From Stenotrophomonas africana (GTDB lineage: Bacteria > Pseudomonadota > Gammaproteobacteria > Xanthomonadales > Xanthomonadaceae): DNA of 64,000 nt. Positions 33,017-41,364 of the stretch are shown piece after piece. The stretch lies in NCBI RefSeq assembly GCF_013004645.1, contig NZ_JABEME010000006.1, positions 62,001 through 126,000 of the forward strand, read 5' to 3'. Every line of letters begins with the position of its first letter. The stretch's first letter is position 1. Position numbers and translations under genes: made by a program. The notes under the pieces were generated by a model. That model was not told the origin of the DNA. It saw nothing but the letters and a program-made list of their open reading frames with translations, and did not search any database.

Positions 33017-33919
33017 TCAATTGCACTGGCTGCGTTCGGGCAGGAGGTGTTCGGCCATGAAATCGACAAACGCGCGCACACGCGGCTGCTGATGGCGATG
33101 GCTCGGCCAGAGGGCCCAGAAGGTGCTTCGCTCAGTGCTCCATGGGTCCAGGACGCTGACGAGCGCACCGCGGTCCAGCGCATCCCGCGTGGCGAAGTCG
33201 GGCAGGCACGCAATGCCATGGCCATCGATGACCATGTGCAGGATCGTCTCAAGATGATTGGCGGTCATCGCGGCAGTCAGCCGCGTTTCAGAGCTTCCCT
33301 CATGCACGGGCAGTGGCCAACGTTCGATCAGGCCGGTGCCGGGAAAGCGATGGAGAAGGCATGCGTGGCCGCTCAGCTCGTCCGGGTGCTGTGGCGTCCC
33401 GTGTCTGGCGAAGTACGCAGGCGCGCCCACGCACAACAGCCGGGTACTGCCGAGGTTGCGGCCGTGCAGCCGGGAGTCGGCAGGGCTGCCTGTGCGGACG
33501 ACGGCGTCGAAGCCTTCCTCGATGACATCGACCAGGCGGTCGCTGAAGTGCAGGTCGAGTTCGATGGCGGGGAAGCGGTGCGCAAACGCTGAAAGCACCG
33601 GCAGCATCAGTCCGCTGGCAAGTGGAAGACTGACCTTCAGACGACCGCTGGGCGCGGCCTGGGCGTCGGTCAGTTCGCGCTCTGCCGCGGCAACCTCGAT
33701 CATGATGCGACGGCAGCGTTCTAGGAACTGCTCGCCTTCGGCAGTCAGGCTGACACTGCGGGTATTGCGATTCAGGAGGCGGGCGCCCAGGCGCTCTTCC
33801 AGCCGGGCGATGGTCTTGCTGGCTGCTGAAGGGGTGATGCCACGATGTCGTGCTGCGGCCGCGAAGCTGCGTGCCTCGGCGACCAGAACGAAGAGGCTGA
33901 GACCGGCAAAGCTGTCCAT
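33017..33919 (-). CDS. LysR-family regulator
   Basis: 300-residue LysR protein: FAGLSLFVLVAEARSFAAAARHRGITPSAASKTIARLEERLGARLLNR at the N-terminus, VSLTAEGEQFLERC, then the substrate domain (GRLKVSLPLASGLMLPVLSAF, VVRTGSPADSRL). It is of the CrgA-like subgroup that controls adjacent transport or oxidoreductase genes. Divergent from an MFS drug transporter with a 120-bp gap, so that transporter is the likely target. ATG 33919 is chosen to match the family start. Confidence 0.92.
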   Translation of the reverse strand: MDSFAGLSLFVLVAEARSFAAAARHRGITPSAASKTIARLEERLGARLLNRNTRSVSLTAEGEQFLERCRRIMIEVAAAERELTDAQAAPSGRLKVSLPLASGLMLPVLSAFAHRFPAIELDLHFSDRLVDVIEEGFDAVVRTGSPADSRLHGRNLGSTRLLCVGAPAYFARHGTPQHPDELSGHACLLHRFPGTGLIERWPLPVHEGSSETRLTAAMTANHLETILHMVIDGHGIACLPDFATRDALDRGALVSVLDPWSTERSTFWALWPSHRHQQPRVRAFVDFMAEHLLPERSQCN

Positions 33920-34039
33920 GACATGGCCATTGATGACGTTCGTGTCATTAAAGCATGGACCAAATAAGGGATTCTTACGCAATAGGGTCGTCGATAGCAT
34001 CAATGCGGTGGCGCTTGGCCACGCTCGAGTCTCATCGAC

Positions 34040-35551
34040 ATGTCTGTTGCCTCTGCTGAGACGGCCGGATCATCGCGCTTTGGCGTGGTGCTGGCGGGCT
34101 GTCTGACGGCGCTCACCATTCCCTTGAGCATTGCCAGCCCCGCCGTGGGCATTGCTGCCATCCGGGACGCGCTGGGCGGTTCCCCTGCGGCGTTGTCCTG
34201 GATCATCAACGCCTACCTGCTGACCTACGGCTGCACCACGCTGGTGGCCGGTGGACTGGCCGATCTGCATGGCAGGCGCCGGATCTGGATTCTGGGCGGC
34301 GCGTCGTTTGCGCTCGTCACCGGCCTGATTCCCTTGATGCCAAATGTGGCATGGATCAACGCCCTGAGATTGCTGCAGGGGATGGCGGCATCGGCAGCGT
34401 TTGCCGGCGCGATGGCGTCGTTGGCGCAGGTGTTCGATGGTCCGGCGCGGGCAAGGGTGTTCAGCCTGATCGGCACCACCTTTGGTGCAGGGGCCGCAGG
34501 CGGTCCGCTGCTGGCAGGCGGGTTGATCGATGCGCTGGGCTGGGAATGGGTGTTCTTCCTGCCTGCGTTGCTGGCCGCCCTGACCGTACCGCTGGTCGCC
34601 CTGTCATCCGTTGAATCGAGAAGCGCCGGTTCGCCACGTCTGGATTGGCTGGGGGCCATCACCTTCATGCTGGCGCTGGGCTCACTCACCTACGCCATGA
34701 TCGTGCTGCCGGAACGTGGCCTGTTGCATCCGCAGACGCTGGTGCTGCTGGCGCTCTCGGTGGTGCTGCTGCGCGTGTTCATTGCCGTTGAGCGCTCCCA
34801 TCGAACACCCCTGCTGGATCTCGGGCTGTTCCGCAACCGGCGTTTTGTTGGCGTGCAGATTCTGGCCGCTGCCCCTGCGTTCTCCTACGTCGTCCTTCTG
34901 GTCGTGCTGCCGGCTGGCTTCATCGGTGTTGAAGGACTGCGACCCACCGAGGCTGGACTGGCGATGGCAGCACTGTCTGCACCCTTGCTGGTGGTTCCCC
35001 TGGTTGCCGGTTACCTGCTGCGCTGGATTCCGGCGCGGACGCTGTGCTGTGCGGGCCTGCTGATCGGCGCGCTTGGGCTGGCATGGCTGGCGCAGGTGTT
35101 CCAGTTCCCGTCGGTGCGCTGGATGCCGATGCTGGTCATCGGGATCGGCATCGGCTTGCCTTGGGGGATCATGGATGGCCTGGCGGTCAGCGTGGTCGGC
35201 AAGGAGCAGGCGGGCATGGCCGCTGGCATCTTCAATGCGATGCGACTGGCAGGCGATTCCATTGCCCTCGCGCTTGTCGGCATCATGCTCTCGGCCCGGA
35301 TTGGCGGGAACATGATGCTGGAGGCCGGCGTCGTGGCCCGTGCCGCCGTGCACAGGCTGTCCATGGGCGACCTTGGCGGAGCGGTGGAGGCGTTGCCCGG
35401 CGTTTCGAGAACGGTGCTGGCCCAGGCGTACAGGGAGGCCGTCCGTGGCCAGCTTTTTGTCCTGGCGATGGCGACCGTGCTGACCGCCATCGTGCTGGGG
35501 TACCTGTTGCGCGAAGAGGTCGAGCCTGGCCTGCGCAGCGGTAGTCAGTAA
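34040..35551 (+). CDS. MFS transporter, DHA2 (EmrB/QacA) type
   Basis: 503-residue transporter with about 14 membrane spans. Seen: FGVVLAGCLTALTIPLSIASPAVGIAAI, WIINAYLLTYGCTTLVAGGLADLHGRRRIW (motif A), LRLLQGMAASAAFAGAMASLA, FSLIGTTFGAGAAGGPLLAGGLIDALGWEWVFFLP (antiporter motif C). Probable proton-driven drug efflux pump. It is divergent from a LysR gene that likely controls it. The end overlaps the convergent SDR gene by 7 bp. Substrate not predictable. Confidence 0.9.
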   Translation: MSVASAETAGSSRFGVVLAGCLTALTIPLSIASPAVGIAAIRDALGGSPAALSWIINAYLLTYGCTTLVAGGLADLHGRRRIWILGGASFALVTGLIPLMPNVAWINALRLLQGMAASAAFAGAMASLAQVFDGPARARVFSLIGTTFGAGAAGGPLLAGGLIDALGWEWVFFLPALLAALTVPLVALSSVESRSAGSPRLDWLGAITFMLALGSLTYAMIVLPERGLLHPQTLVLLALSVVLLRVFIAVERSHRTPLLDLGLFRNRRFVGVQILAAAPAFSYVVLLVVLPAGFIGVEGLRPTEAGLAMAALSAPLLVVPLVAGYLLRWIPARTLCCAGLLIGALGLAWLAQVFQFPSVRWMPMLVIGIGIGLPWGIMDGLAVSVVGKEQAGMAAGIFNAMRLAGDSIALALVGIMLSARIGGNMMLEAGVVARAAVHRLSMGDLGGAVEALPGVSRTVLAQAYREAVRGQLFVLAMATVLTAIVLGYLLREEVEPGLRSGSQ

Positions 35552-36261
35552 CGCGGGTCGCCGATGGCCGGCAGCACCAGTTCGCGCACGAAGCCGGACG
35601 GCGACAACTGCAGCAACGCGCGCACCATCGCTACCACGTCATGCACAGGCACCAGTTCGCCTTCGCCGCGCGCTGCGGCCTCTGCCACCGGCACCGACAG
35701 TGCATCGTCGGTGTTGAGGTAGCCCAGCTGCAGGCTGGTCACCGCCAGGCGCCGATCGCGGAAACCCTCGCGCAGTGCATCGGCGATGCCGTTGAGCGCG
35801 AACTTGGATGCACCGAACGCCACTTCCGGGCGGCCGCTGCGTGGCAGTGCCGAGGTCGAGCCGGTCAGCACCAGCTGCGGGCGTGGTGCGCCCAGCACCC
35901 GCGGCAGCAGGCGCTGCAGCAGCACCAGGGTGGCAGTGATGTTGACGTCGACCAGTCGGCTGAGCGCGGCATCGCTCTCGTCGAGGAAGGCGTACTGATC
36001 GCTGAAGGCGGTGTCTTCCCAGATGCCCAGGTTGTGGATCAGCACATCCAGATCGGCCGGTGCCTGCGCTGCGATGTGATTGGCAGCCAGGGTGGGCTGG
36101 GACAGATCGGCTTCGATCCACTGCAGGGTGACACCCTCGGGGCATTCAATATCGCGTGGACGCTTGCGCGAAACGCCGATGACGGTGTCGCCCGCACTGC
36201 ACAGGCCTTCCACGAACGCTCGACCGAGGCCCCTGCTGGCGCCGATGACCATCAATTTCAT
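35545..36261 (-). CDS. SDR-family oxidoreductase
   Basis: 238-residue short-chain dehydrogenase: MVIGASRGLGRAFVEGLCSAGDTVIGVSR, LDVLIHNLGIWED (NNAG reads HNLG), VLTGSTSALPRSGRPEVAFGASKFALNGI, with YxxxK replaced by FGASK, so the catalytic Tyr appears missing while the Lys is kept. That makes it either non-enzymatic or a csgA/sepiapterin-type variant. ATG 36261 gives the family N-terminus. Followed on the same strand 28 bp upstream by a GNAT gene. Confidence 0.85.
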   Translation of the reverse strand: MKLMVIGASRGLGRAFVEGLCSAGDTVIGVSRKRPRDIECPEGVTLQWIEADLSQPTLAANHIAAQAPADLDVLIHNLGIWEDTAFSDQYAFLDESDAALSRLVDVNITATLVLLQRLLPRVLGAPRPQLVLTGSTSALPRSGRPEVAFGASKFALNGIADALREGFRDRRLAVTSLQLGYLNTDDALSVPVAEAAARGEGELVPVHDVVAMVRALLQLSPSGFVRELVLPAIGDPRY

Positions 36262-36289
36262 GTTGCTTCCTTGTGGTACTGCGGCAGCC

Positions 36290-37018
36290 TCAATCGGCTG
36301 CCAGAACGGTGTCCCAGTTGGCGAACGCACGCAGGCCGCTGCGCTCGGCGGTAATGACCGAGGCGGTGTTGTCGAGCTGACAACGGTACTGAGGCTGCAG
36401 CCCGGCCGCCTGCGCGGACACCGCCATGGCGTGTACCAGCTGGCGCGCGTGCCCGCGACCGCGGGCCTCGGGCAGGGTCAGCACGCCCATGTCGGCCAGG
36501 GCTGGATCCAGGCTCCACGGGTACATGCTTCCCGCGGCAACCAGCCGCTCGCCATCGAAGGCGCCGAACACCTGCCAGTGGTCCAGCTCGACCCAGGCGG
36601 CGTCGAGATCCTCTTCGCTGGCGCTGGCCTGGAACACGTCGAACACGGCTGCGTCGGCCGGGCCGAGACGGTGGATATGGGAGGGTGCAGGGCGCGCGGC
36701 CAGGATCGCAAGTTCTGCGGCAGGGAAGTAGAAGATACGATCCGCGCCATGCGTGCGCTGGCCGAGCTGCTGCAGGCGCTGTTGCAGCTGCGCCAGCGTC
36801 CAGTGCGGTTGCACGTGCAGTTGCAGGCGAGCCGCCAGGGCAGGGCGCAGCAGGGCGCGCGCAGGGCCGACGAGTGGCTGCAGCAGCATGCCGTCCTCGC
36901 CCTCATCGAAATCATCGCTGCACGCCAACTGCAGCAGAGGATCATCCTGCAGCGTGCGCTGCCCGGAGAACACGCCGCGCCAGGTCGCATCGATCAACGC
37001 GGCAAACACATCATCCAT
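36290..37018 (-). CDS. GNAT-family acetyltransferase
   Basis: 242 residues with a helical N-terminal half and a C-terminal GNAT domain: VFGAFDGERLVAAGSMYPW, ADMGVLTLPEARGRGHARQLVHAMAVSAQAAG (acetyl-CoA loop ARGRGHAR) and QYRCQLDNTASVITAERSGLRAF. The two-part layout resembles FR47-like members. It lies 14 bp downstream of the ArsR-rhodanese gene on the same strand, so both are probably in one operon. Substrate unknown. Confidence 0.82.
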   Translation of the reverse strand: MDDVFAALIDATWRGVFSGQRTLQDDPLLQLACSDDFDEGEDGMLLQPLVGPARALLRPALAARLQLHVQPHWTLAQLQQRLQQLGQRTHGADRIFYFPAAELAILAARPAPSHIHRLGPADAAVFDVFQASASEEDLDAAWVELDHWQVFGAFDGERLVAAGSMYPWSLDPALADMGVLTLPEARGRGHARQLVHAMAVSAQAAGLQPQYRCQLDNTASVITAERSGLRAFANWDTVLAAD

Positions 37019-37032
37019 GACCGGTGTCTCGT

Positions 37033-37698
37033 TCAGTGCCGGGGCAGGTCCACCTGCAGGCCGGCGGCCTTCCATTCGGGGTAACCGGCAGCGAGCCGCT
37101 GCGCGGTCAGTCCGGCCTCGCGCAGCATCGCCACCGCATTGTTGGACAGCACGCAGTAGGGACCGCGGCAGTACGCGACAATGTGGACGGCACGCGGCAG
37201 TTCGTCCATCCGTGCGCGCAGTTCCGTAACGGGAATGTTCAGCGCGCCGGGCAGGTGACCCAGATCGAATTCCTCGCGCGGCCGCACATCCAGCAGTACC
37301 ACGCTGCTGCGTTGTTCCAGCAGCTGCTCCACGGTCAGCCCTTCCAGTGCATCGCGGCGCTGCAGGCTGTCGTGGATCACGCCGTGCATCTCGCTGCGCT
37401 GGTGGTCGGCATAGTCGCGCAGCGCGGCCAGCAGGTTGCCCAGCGGGCCATCACCACTGCGGTAGAGGATGCGCTTGCCATCCCGGCGGGTCTGTACCAG
37501 GCCGGCACGGCGCAGCTGCTGCAGGTGCTGGGAGGTATTGGCCACCGACAGCCCGGTCAGTTCGGCCAGGCGTTCCACTGCGCGCTCGCCCTGGGCGATG
37601 TGCTCCAGCAGGGCCAGGCGATGGGCATGGCCGAGCGTGCGGGCGATCTCGGCCAAGGCCTCCAGCGGTGAGGGTGGTGGCTCTGTTGCAGCGTTCAT
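37033..37698 (-). CDS. ArsR-rhodanese fusion regulator
   Basis: 221 residues. N-terminal ArsR winged helix (LAEIARTLGHAHRLALLEHIAQGERAVERLAELTGLSVANTSQHLQQLRRAGLV) joined to a C-terminal rhodanese domain (SSVVLLDVRPREEFDLGHLPGALNIP) with the active loop YCRGPYC (Cys177 and Cys182), which could form a persulfide or disulfide. Sulfur- or redox-sensing repressors of this layout are known. It is divergent from a DUF2938 membrane gene and has a TTCAA/TTGAA dyad in between. ATG 37698 is preferred over GTG 37707. Confidence 0.92.
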   Translation of the reverse strand: MNAATEPPPSPLEALAEIARTLGHAHRLALLEHIAQGERAVERLAELTGLSVANTSQHLQQLRRAGLVQTRRDGKRILYRSGDGPLGNLLAALRDYADHQRSEMHGVIHDSLQRRDALEGLTVEQLLEQRSSVVLLDVRPREEFDLGHLPGALNIPVTELRARMDELPRAVHIVAYCRGPYCVLSNNAVAMLREAGLTAQRLAAGYPEWKAAGLQVDLPRH

Positions 37699-37725
37699 GC
37701 GGGGCACGCTAGCATCGCTCTATCA

Positions 37726-37743
37726 TTCAAGCAAACAATTGAA
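37726..37743. promoter_or_regulatory. Probable ArsR operator dyad
   Basis: TTCAAGCAAACAATTGAA: inverted TTCAA/TTGAA arms separated by 8 bp, in the 55-bp gap between the ArsR-rhodanese gene and the divergent membrane-protein gene. AT-rich dyads of this sort are usual for ArsR-type repressors, and the short gap would let one site control both promoters. Confidence 0.66.
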
Positions 37744-37753
37744 GGTGTGCGAT

Positions 37754-38257
37754 ATGGCTGGCGTGGCGACATTCGTGATGGATGCGGTAGTAGTCGGCGT
37801 GGGAGCAACCGCAGTAATGGACCTGTGGGCACTGGTGCAGCGGCGGCTGCTCGGTATTCCTTCGCTGGACTTCGCGATGGTCGGGCGTTGGCTGGGGCAC
37901 CTGCCGCGCGGGCGCTTCCGCCACGACGGCATCGGCCGCGCGGCAGCGGTCAGTGGCGAGCGCGCGCTGGGCTGGACCGCGCATTACGTGATCGGGGTGG
38001 TGTTCGCGACGTTGTTGCTGGCCGTGATAGGGAGCGATTGGGTGCAGGCACCCACCCTGTGGCCGGCGCTGGCCTTCGGCATCCTCAGCGTTGCCGCGCC
38101 GTTCCTCATCCTGCAACCGGGCATGGGTGCCGGCATTGCCGCTTCAAAGACCCCGGCGCCGGGCAAGGCGCGCCTGCGCAGCCTGGTGGCGCACAGCGTG
38201 TTCGGCGCAGGCATGTACCTTTCCGCGCTGCTGTTGGCCGCGGTCCGTGCAGGATGA
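37754..38257 (+). CDS. DUF2938 membrane protein
   Basis: 167-residue protein with about four membrane spans: FVMDAVVVGVGATAVMDLWALVQRRLLGIPSLDFAMVGRWLGHLPRGRF (the DUF2938 opening), TAHYVIGVVFATLLLAVIG, PALAFGILSVAAPFLILQPGMGAGIAAS, and LVAHSVFGAGMYLSALLL. Function not known. The gene is divergent from the ArsR-rhodanese regulator and probably controlled by it, so a link to sulfur or redox stress is possible. GAAGGTG precedes its start. Confidence 0.88.
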   Translation: MAGVATFVMDAVVVGVGATAVMDLWALVQRRLLGIPSLDFAMVGRWLGHLPRGRFRHDGIGRAAAVSGERALGWTAHYVIGVVFATLLLAVIGSDWVQAPTLWPALAFGILSVAAPFLILQPGMGAGIAASKTPAPGKARLRSLVAHSVFGAGMYLSALLLAAVRAG

Positions 38258-38298
38258 GCGAGAATCCGTGGGGTCACCCGCAACAGGAACACCGCGGC

Positions 38299-39102
38299 AT
38301 GGAAGCACCCAATCCCTTCACTGATGGCCTGCCGCTGCCCTGGGCGTGGCGGGAAGCGTTGGCCAATGCGCGCATCGAGCGGCAGTCGATCGGCGTGTCG
38401 CGCGCGGATGTTGCCCGTGTGCATCGGCCAGGCCAGCCCGATGCCTTCGTGAAGTCGGAAGTGATCGACGCCTTCAGTGAGCTCGGTGATGAGATCGCGC
38501 GCCTGCGCTGGCTGCAGGCACAGGGACAACCGGCGCCAACGGTGATTGCCACCACCGAAGAAGCGGGCCGGCGCTGGTTGCTGATGAGCGCGCTGCCCGG
38601 CCACGACCTGGCCTCGTCGCCGGAACTCGCGCCGCAGGAGCTGGTGGAACTGCTGGCCGACGCGCTGCGTGGGCTGCACGCGTTGCCGGTGGTAGCCTGT
38701 CCGTTCGACCAGCGACTGGCCTCGCGCCTGCAGGCTGCGCAGGCAAGGGTGGAGGCGGGCCTGGTCGACGCCGATGACTTCGATGACGAGCGCCTGGGGC
38801 AGAGCGCACAGCAGGTCTTCGCCGAACTGTGCAGCACCCGGCCCGATCATGAAGACCTGGTGGTCAGCCATGGCGATGCCTGCCTGCCGAACCTGATGGT
38901 GGTCGAGGGGCGTTTCAGCGGTTTCATCGACTGTGGGCGACTGGGCGTGGCCGACCGCTACCAGGACCTGGCGCTGGCCGCGCGCAGCCTGGTCCACAAC
39001 TTCGGCGACACGCGTTGGGTCGCGCCGTTGTTCCAGCGCTACGGCGCGGTGGCCGACGAGCGCCGGCTCGCGTTCTACCGGTTGCTCGACGAGTTCTTCT
39101 GA
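38299..39102 (+). CDS. aph(3')-IIc: Aminoglycoside 3'-phosphotransferase, APH(3')-II type
   Basis: 267 residues (282 if the ATG at 38254, which overlaps the preceding stop, is used). Kinase fold inactivating kanamycin/neomycin-type drugs at the 3'-hydroxyl. Motifs: VSHGDACLPNLMV (catalytic loop), RFSGFIDCGRLGVADRYQDLAL (Mg-binding loop), which are nearly the APH(3')-IIa sequence, and RLAFYRLLDEFF at the end. S. maltophilia carries an intrinsic aph(3')-IIc, so this is probably a chromosomal core gene rather than a recent import: no mobile element flanks it. Confidence 0.9.
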   Translation: MEAPNPFTDGLPLPWAWREALANARIERQSIGVSRADVARVHRPGQPDAFVKSEVIDAFSELGDEIARLRWLQAQGQPAPTVIATTEEAGRRWLLMSALPGHDLASSPELAPQELVELLADALRGLHALPVVACPFDQRLASRLQAAQARVEAGLVDADDFDDERLGQSAQQVFAELCSTRPDHEDLVVSHGDACLPNLMVVEGRFSGFIDCGRLGVADRYQDLALAARSLVHNFGDTRWVAPLFQRYGAVADERRLAFYRLLDEFF

Positions 39103-39500
39103 GCCCGCGCATGGCTGGCGATGGCCGCGCAGATCAAGCCGCCGACCACGCTCAGGTGCTCCAGCGCGAAGAACAGGGCCAGCTGCTGTTCCGCACCGTG
39201 CTTGGTCCAGAAGGTATGCACGATGACGATGGTCAGCAGCAGGAACACCGCCAGCGCGCCGGCGCCCAGCCAGAGCAGGCGATCAAGCAGCAGGCACAGT
39301 GAGCCACCCAGCAGCACCACGGCGCTGGCGAGGTTGAACAGCACAGGCGGTTGCAGCCCGGCCGCCTGCATTTCGGCCACGCTGTTGTCCCACGCCAGCA
39401 GCTTGGCAAGGCCCGAGGACACGAACACCACGGCCAGCAGCAGTCGGGCGAGGAACCACAGCACGCGGCTGTCGAGCAGGGGGGTGATCATCCGTGGCAT
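39075..39500 (-). CDS. DoxX-family membrane protein
   Basis: 141-residue four-span protein: WFLARLLLAVVFVSSGLAKLLAWDNSVAEMQAAGL, then SAVVLLGGSLCLLLDRLLWLGAGALAVFLLLTIVIVHTFW and FFALEHLSVVGGLICAAIA. The FxxSGxxKL opening is characteristic of DoxX. GGAG lies 7 nt before the ATG at 39500. The 3' end overlaps the phosphotransferase gene by 28 bp, convergent. Possible redox role at the membrane by family. Confidence 0.85.
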   Translation of the reverse strand: MPRMITPLLDSRVLWFLARLLLAVVFVSSGLAKLLAWDNSVAEMQAAGLQPPVLFNLASAVVLLGGSLCLLLDRLLWLGAGALAVFLLLTIVIVHTFWTKHGAEQQLALFFALEHLSVVGGLICAAIASHARAQKNSSSNR

Positions 39501-39617
39501 GCAGGAACTCCGGGTTGAGCGTGGGACAGGCCGCGCAGCATCGGGCCTCAACCGCAGTTGAGGTCAAGGCTGGCTGAACGAGGCCCAATGGTGGTCGGGT
39601 TGCTGCCTTCTAATTGG

Positions 39618-39629
39618 ACGAACGTTCGT
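39618..39629. promoter_or_regulatory. TetR-type operator (ACGAACGTTCGT)
   Basis: ACGAACGTTCGT is a perfect palindrome 15 bp before the TetR start, with AACGTTCGTT tail repeats. It is the usual autoregulatory TetR site of the ACGAACG-CGTTCGT style. Confidence 0.72.
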
Positions 39630-39643
39630 TCACTATTTGCGCC

Positions 39644-40234
39644 ATGAACCGAGCCGACCGCAACGAGCAACGCATTGCGCAGATTCTGCAGGCCGCCCTG
39701 CAGTGCTTCCTCGCGAAGGGATTCCACCAGACCAGCATGCGTGACATCGCGCAGGCGGCCGGTGTCAGCCTGGGCAATCTCTACAACCACTTCCCGGGCA
39801 AGGAGGCGATCATCCTTGCCGTGGCGGTGGCCGAGAGCGAAGAGCTGGCACCGTTGCTGCAGCGACTGGCCGCGTCCGAAGGCGAGCGCGCACAGGTGAT
39901 GGCCTTCCTGCAGGACTTCCACGCACTGTGCCGGCAGCCGGAATGGGCAACACTCGCCGTCGAAGTGCTGGCCGAGAGCGCACGCAATCCTTCCGTGGCC
40001 AAGGCGTTTGCGGCCAATCGCAGGCAATTGCAGGCGACGCTGGCCGAAGCCCTGCAGCTGGTGGCACAGCGCGAACGTCGGCGTCCCGTGCTGGCCCCGG
40101 CACTGCAGGCGCAGGTGCTGCTGGATGCCATCGAAAGCGATGCGCTGCGTCGAGGGCTGGGCGAAGCCGATGGCAGCGATGGGGCTTCGCTGGATCCAGG
40201 CCTGCTCGCGCTGCTGCTCGGGGCGCGAGCATGA
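39644..40234 (+). CDS. TetR-family regulator
   Basis: 196 residues: QRIAQILQAALQCFLAKGFHQTSMRDIAQAAGVSLGNLYNHFPGKEAII is the HTH domain. The C-terminal half (FLQDFHALCRQPEWATLAVEVLAESARNPS) is of a common TetR_C type. It is preceded by a perfect palindrome, so probably autoregulated. Its stop overlaps the start of the following membrane protein (ATGA), hence the two are co-translated and the regulator likely controls that gene too. Confidence 0.9.
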   Translation: MNRADRNEQRIAQILQAALQCFLAKGFHQTSMRDIAQAAGVSLGNLYNHFPGKEAIILAVAVAESEELAPLLQRLAASEGERAQVMAFLQDFHALCRQPEWATLAVEVLAESARNPSVAKAFAANRRQLQATLAEALQLVAQRERRRPVLAPALQAQVLLDAIESDALRRGLGEADGSDGASLDPGLLALLLGARA

Positions 40235-41265
40235 GCACCGTTGACCGGCGATTGCACGGCCTTGATCTGGCGCGCTACCTGGCGCTGGCCGGCATGGTGC
40301 TGGTCAACTTCCGCCTGGCGATGGCCGTGCCCGCAGAGGGAGAGGGTTGGCTGGCAGGGTTCTTCCATCTGCTGGAAGGCAAAGCCTCGGCGACCTTCGT
40401 CACGCTGGCCGGTCTTGGCCTGGTGCTGGCCACGCAGCGGCAGGGGTGGTGGCCAGCCAGTGTGCAGACCTGGCGCCGCGCGGCGTTCCTGCTGGCGCTG
40501 GGCCTGCTCAACCTGACCTTGTTCCCGGCCGATATCCTGCACTACTACGCGGTGTATTTCGGGTTGGCGGTGCTGTGGCTGCGGGCCTCGCCGCGGGTGT
40601 TGCTGGCCAGCATCATCGCTCTGGCGGTGGGTTCGTTCTGGGCGTTGCTGCACTGGGACTACAGCCAGGGGTGGAACTGGCAGACGCTGGAGTACGCCGG
40701 TCTGTGGCACTGGCCGGGCGCGGCCCGCAACCTGCTGTTCAATGGCTTCCATCCTCTGCTGCCGTGGCTGTGCTTCTTCCTGCTGGGGATGTTGCTGGCA
40801 CGCCTGCAGCTGTCGCAACCGCGGGTCCAGCGCGCGCTGCTGGTGCTGGGCCTGCTGCTGACCGCGGCTGGACATGGCGTGCAGCAGCTTGCGCAGGGAA
40901 CGCCCTGGCAGGTGTGGTTGGGAACGCAGCCGATGCCGCCGGGGCCCGCCTATGTACTCACCGGTGCGGGCGCGGCGTGCAGTGTCATTGCCGCCTGCCT
41001 GTGGCTGACACGTGTGCGACCGGGTGACTGGCTGGAACCGTTCACCGCGGCCGGGCGCATGACCCTGACCCTGTACGTCGGCCACATCCTGCTGGGCATG
41101 GGTACGCTGGAAAGCCTGGGCCTGCTCGATGGCAGTGCATCGCTCGCGTCGGTGCTGCTCTGGGCACTGCTGTTCCTGATGCTGGCGACCGGCGCGGCAT
41201 GGCTGTTGTCGTGGCAGTTCGCACGCGGCCCGCTGGAGACGGTGATGCGGCGCATCGCAGGCTAG
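40231..41265 (+). CDS. DUF418/DUF1624-like polytopic membrane protein
   Basis: 344 residues with about nine or ten hydrophobic helices. Opening LDLARYLALAGMVLVNFRLAMAV and closing WLEPFTAAGRMTLTLYVGHILLGMG resemble the DUF418 / heparan-alpha-glucosaminide acetyltransferase-like (HGSNAT) group; HG-LD-AR and the late GRMTLTLY are typical. It may transfer an acyl group across the membrane, but this is not shown. Translationally coupled to the TetR gene. Confidence 0.82.
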   Translation: MSTVDRRLHGLDLARYLALAGMVLVNFRLAMAVPAEGEGWLAGFFHLLEGKASATFVTLAGLGLVLATQRQGWWPASVQTWRRAAFLLALGLLNLTLFPADILHYYAVYFGLAVLWLRASPRVLLASIIALAVGSFWALLHWDYSQGWNWQTLEYAGLWHWPGAARNLLFNGFHPLLPWLCFFLLGMLLARLQLSQPRVQRALLVLGLLLTAAGHGVQQLAQGTPWQVWLGTQPMPPGPAYVLTGAGAACSVIAACLWLTRVRPGDWLEPFTAAGRMTLTLYVGHILLGMGTLESLGLLDGSASLASVLLWALLFLMLATGAAWLLSWQFARGPLETVMRRIAG

Positions 41266-41364
41266 TTCTCCGGTCGTGGCGAGGCGATGTTGTGACGGAC
41301 ATGTCTGTGTCGTGGCGAGCGCATCTGCGATAGTGGTGGCAGGTAACACTTTCCGCTTGCATCC

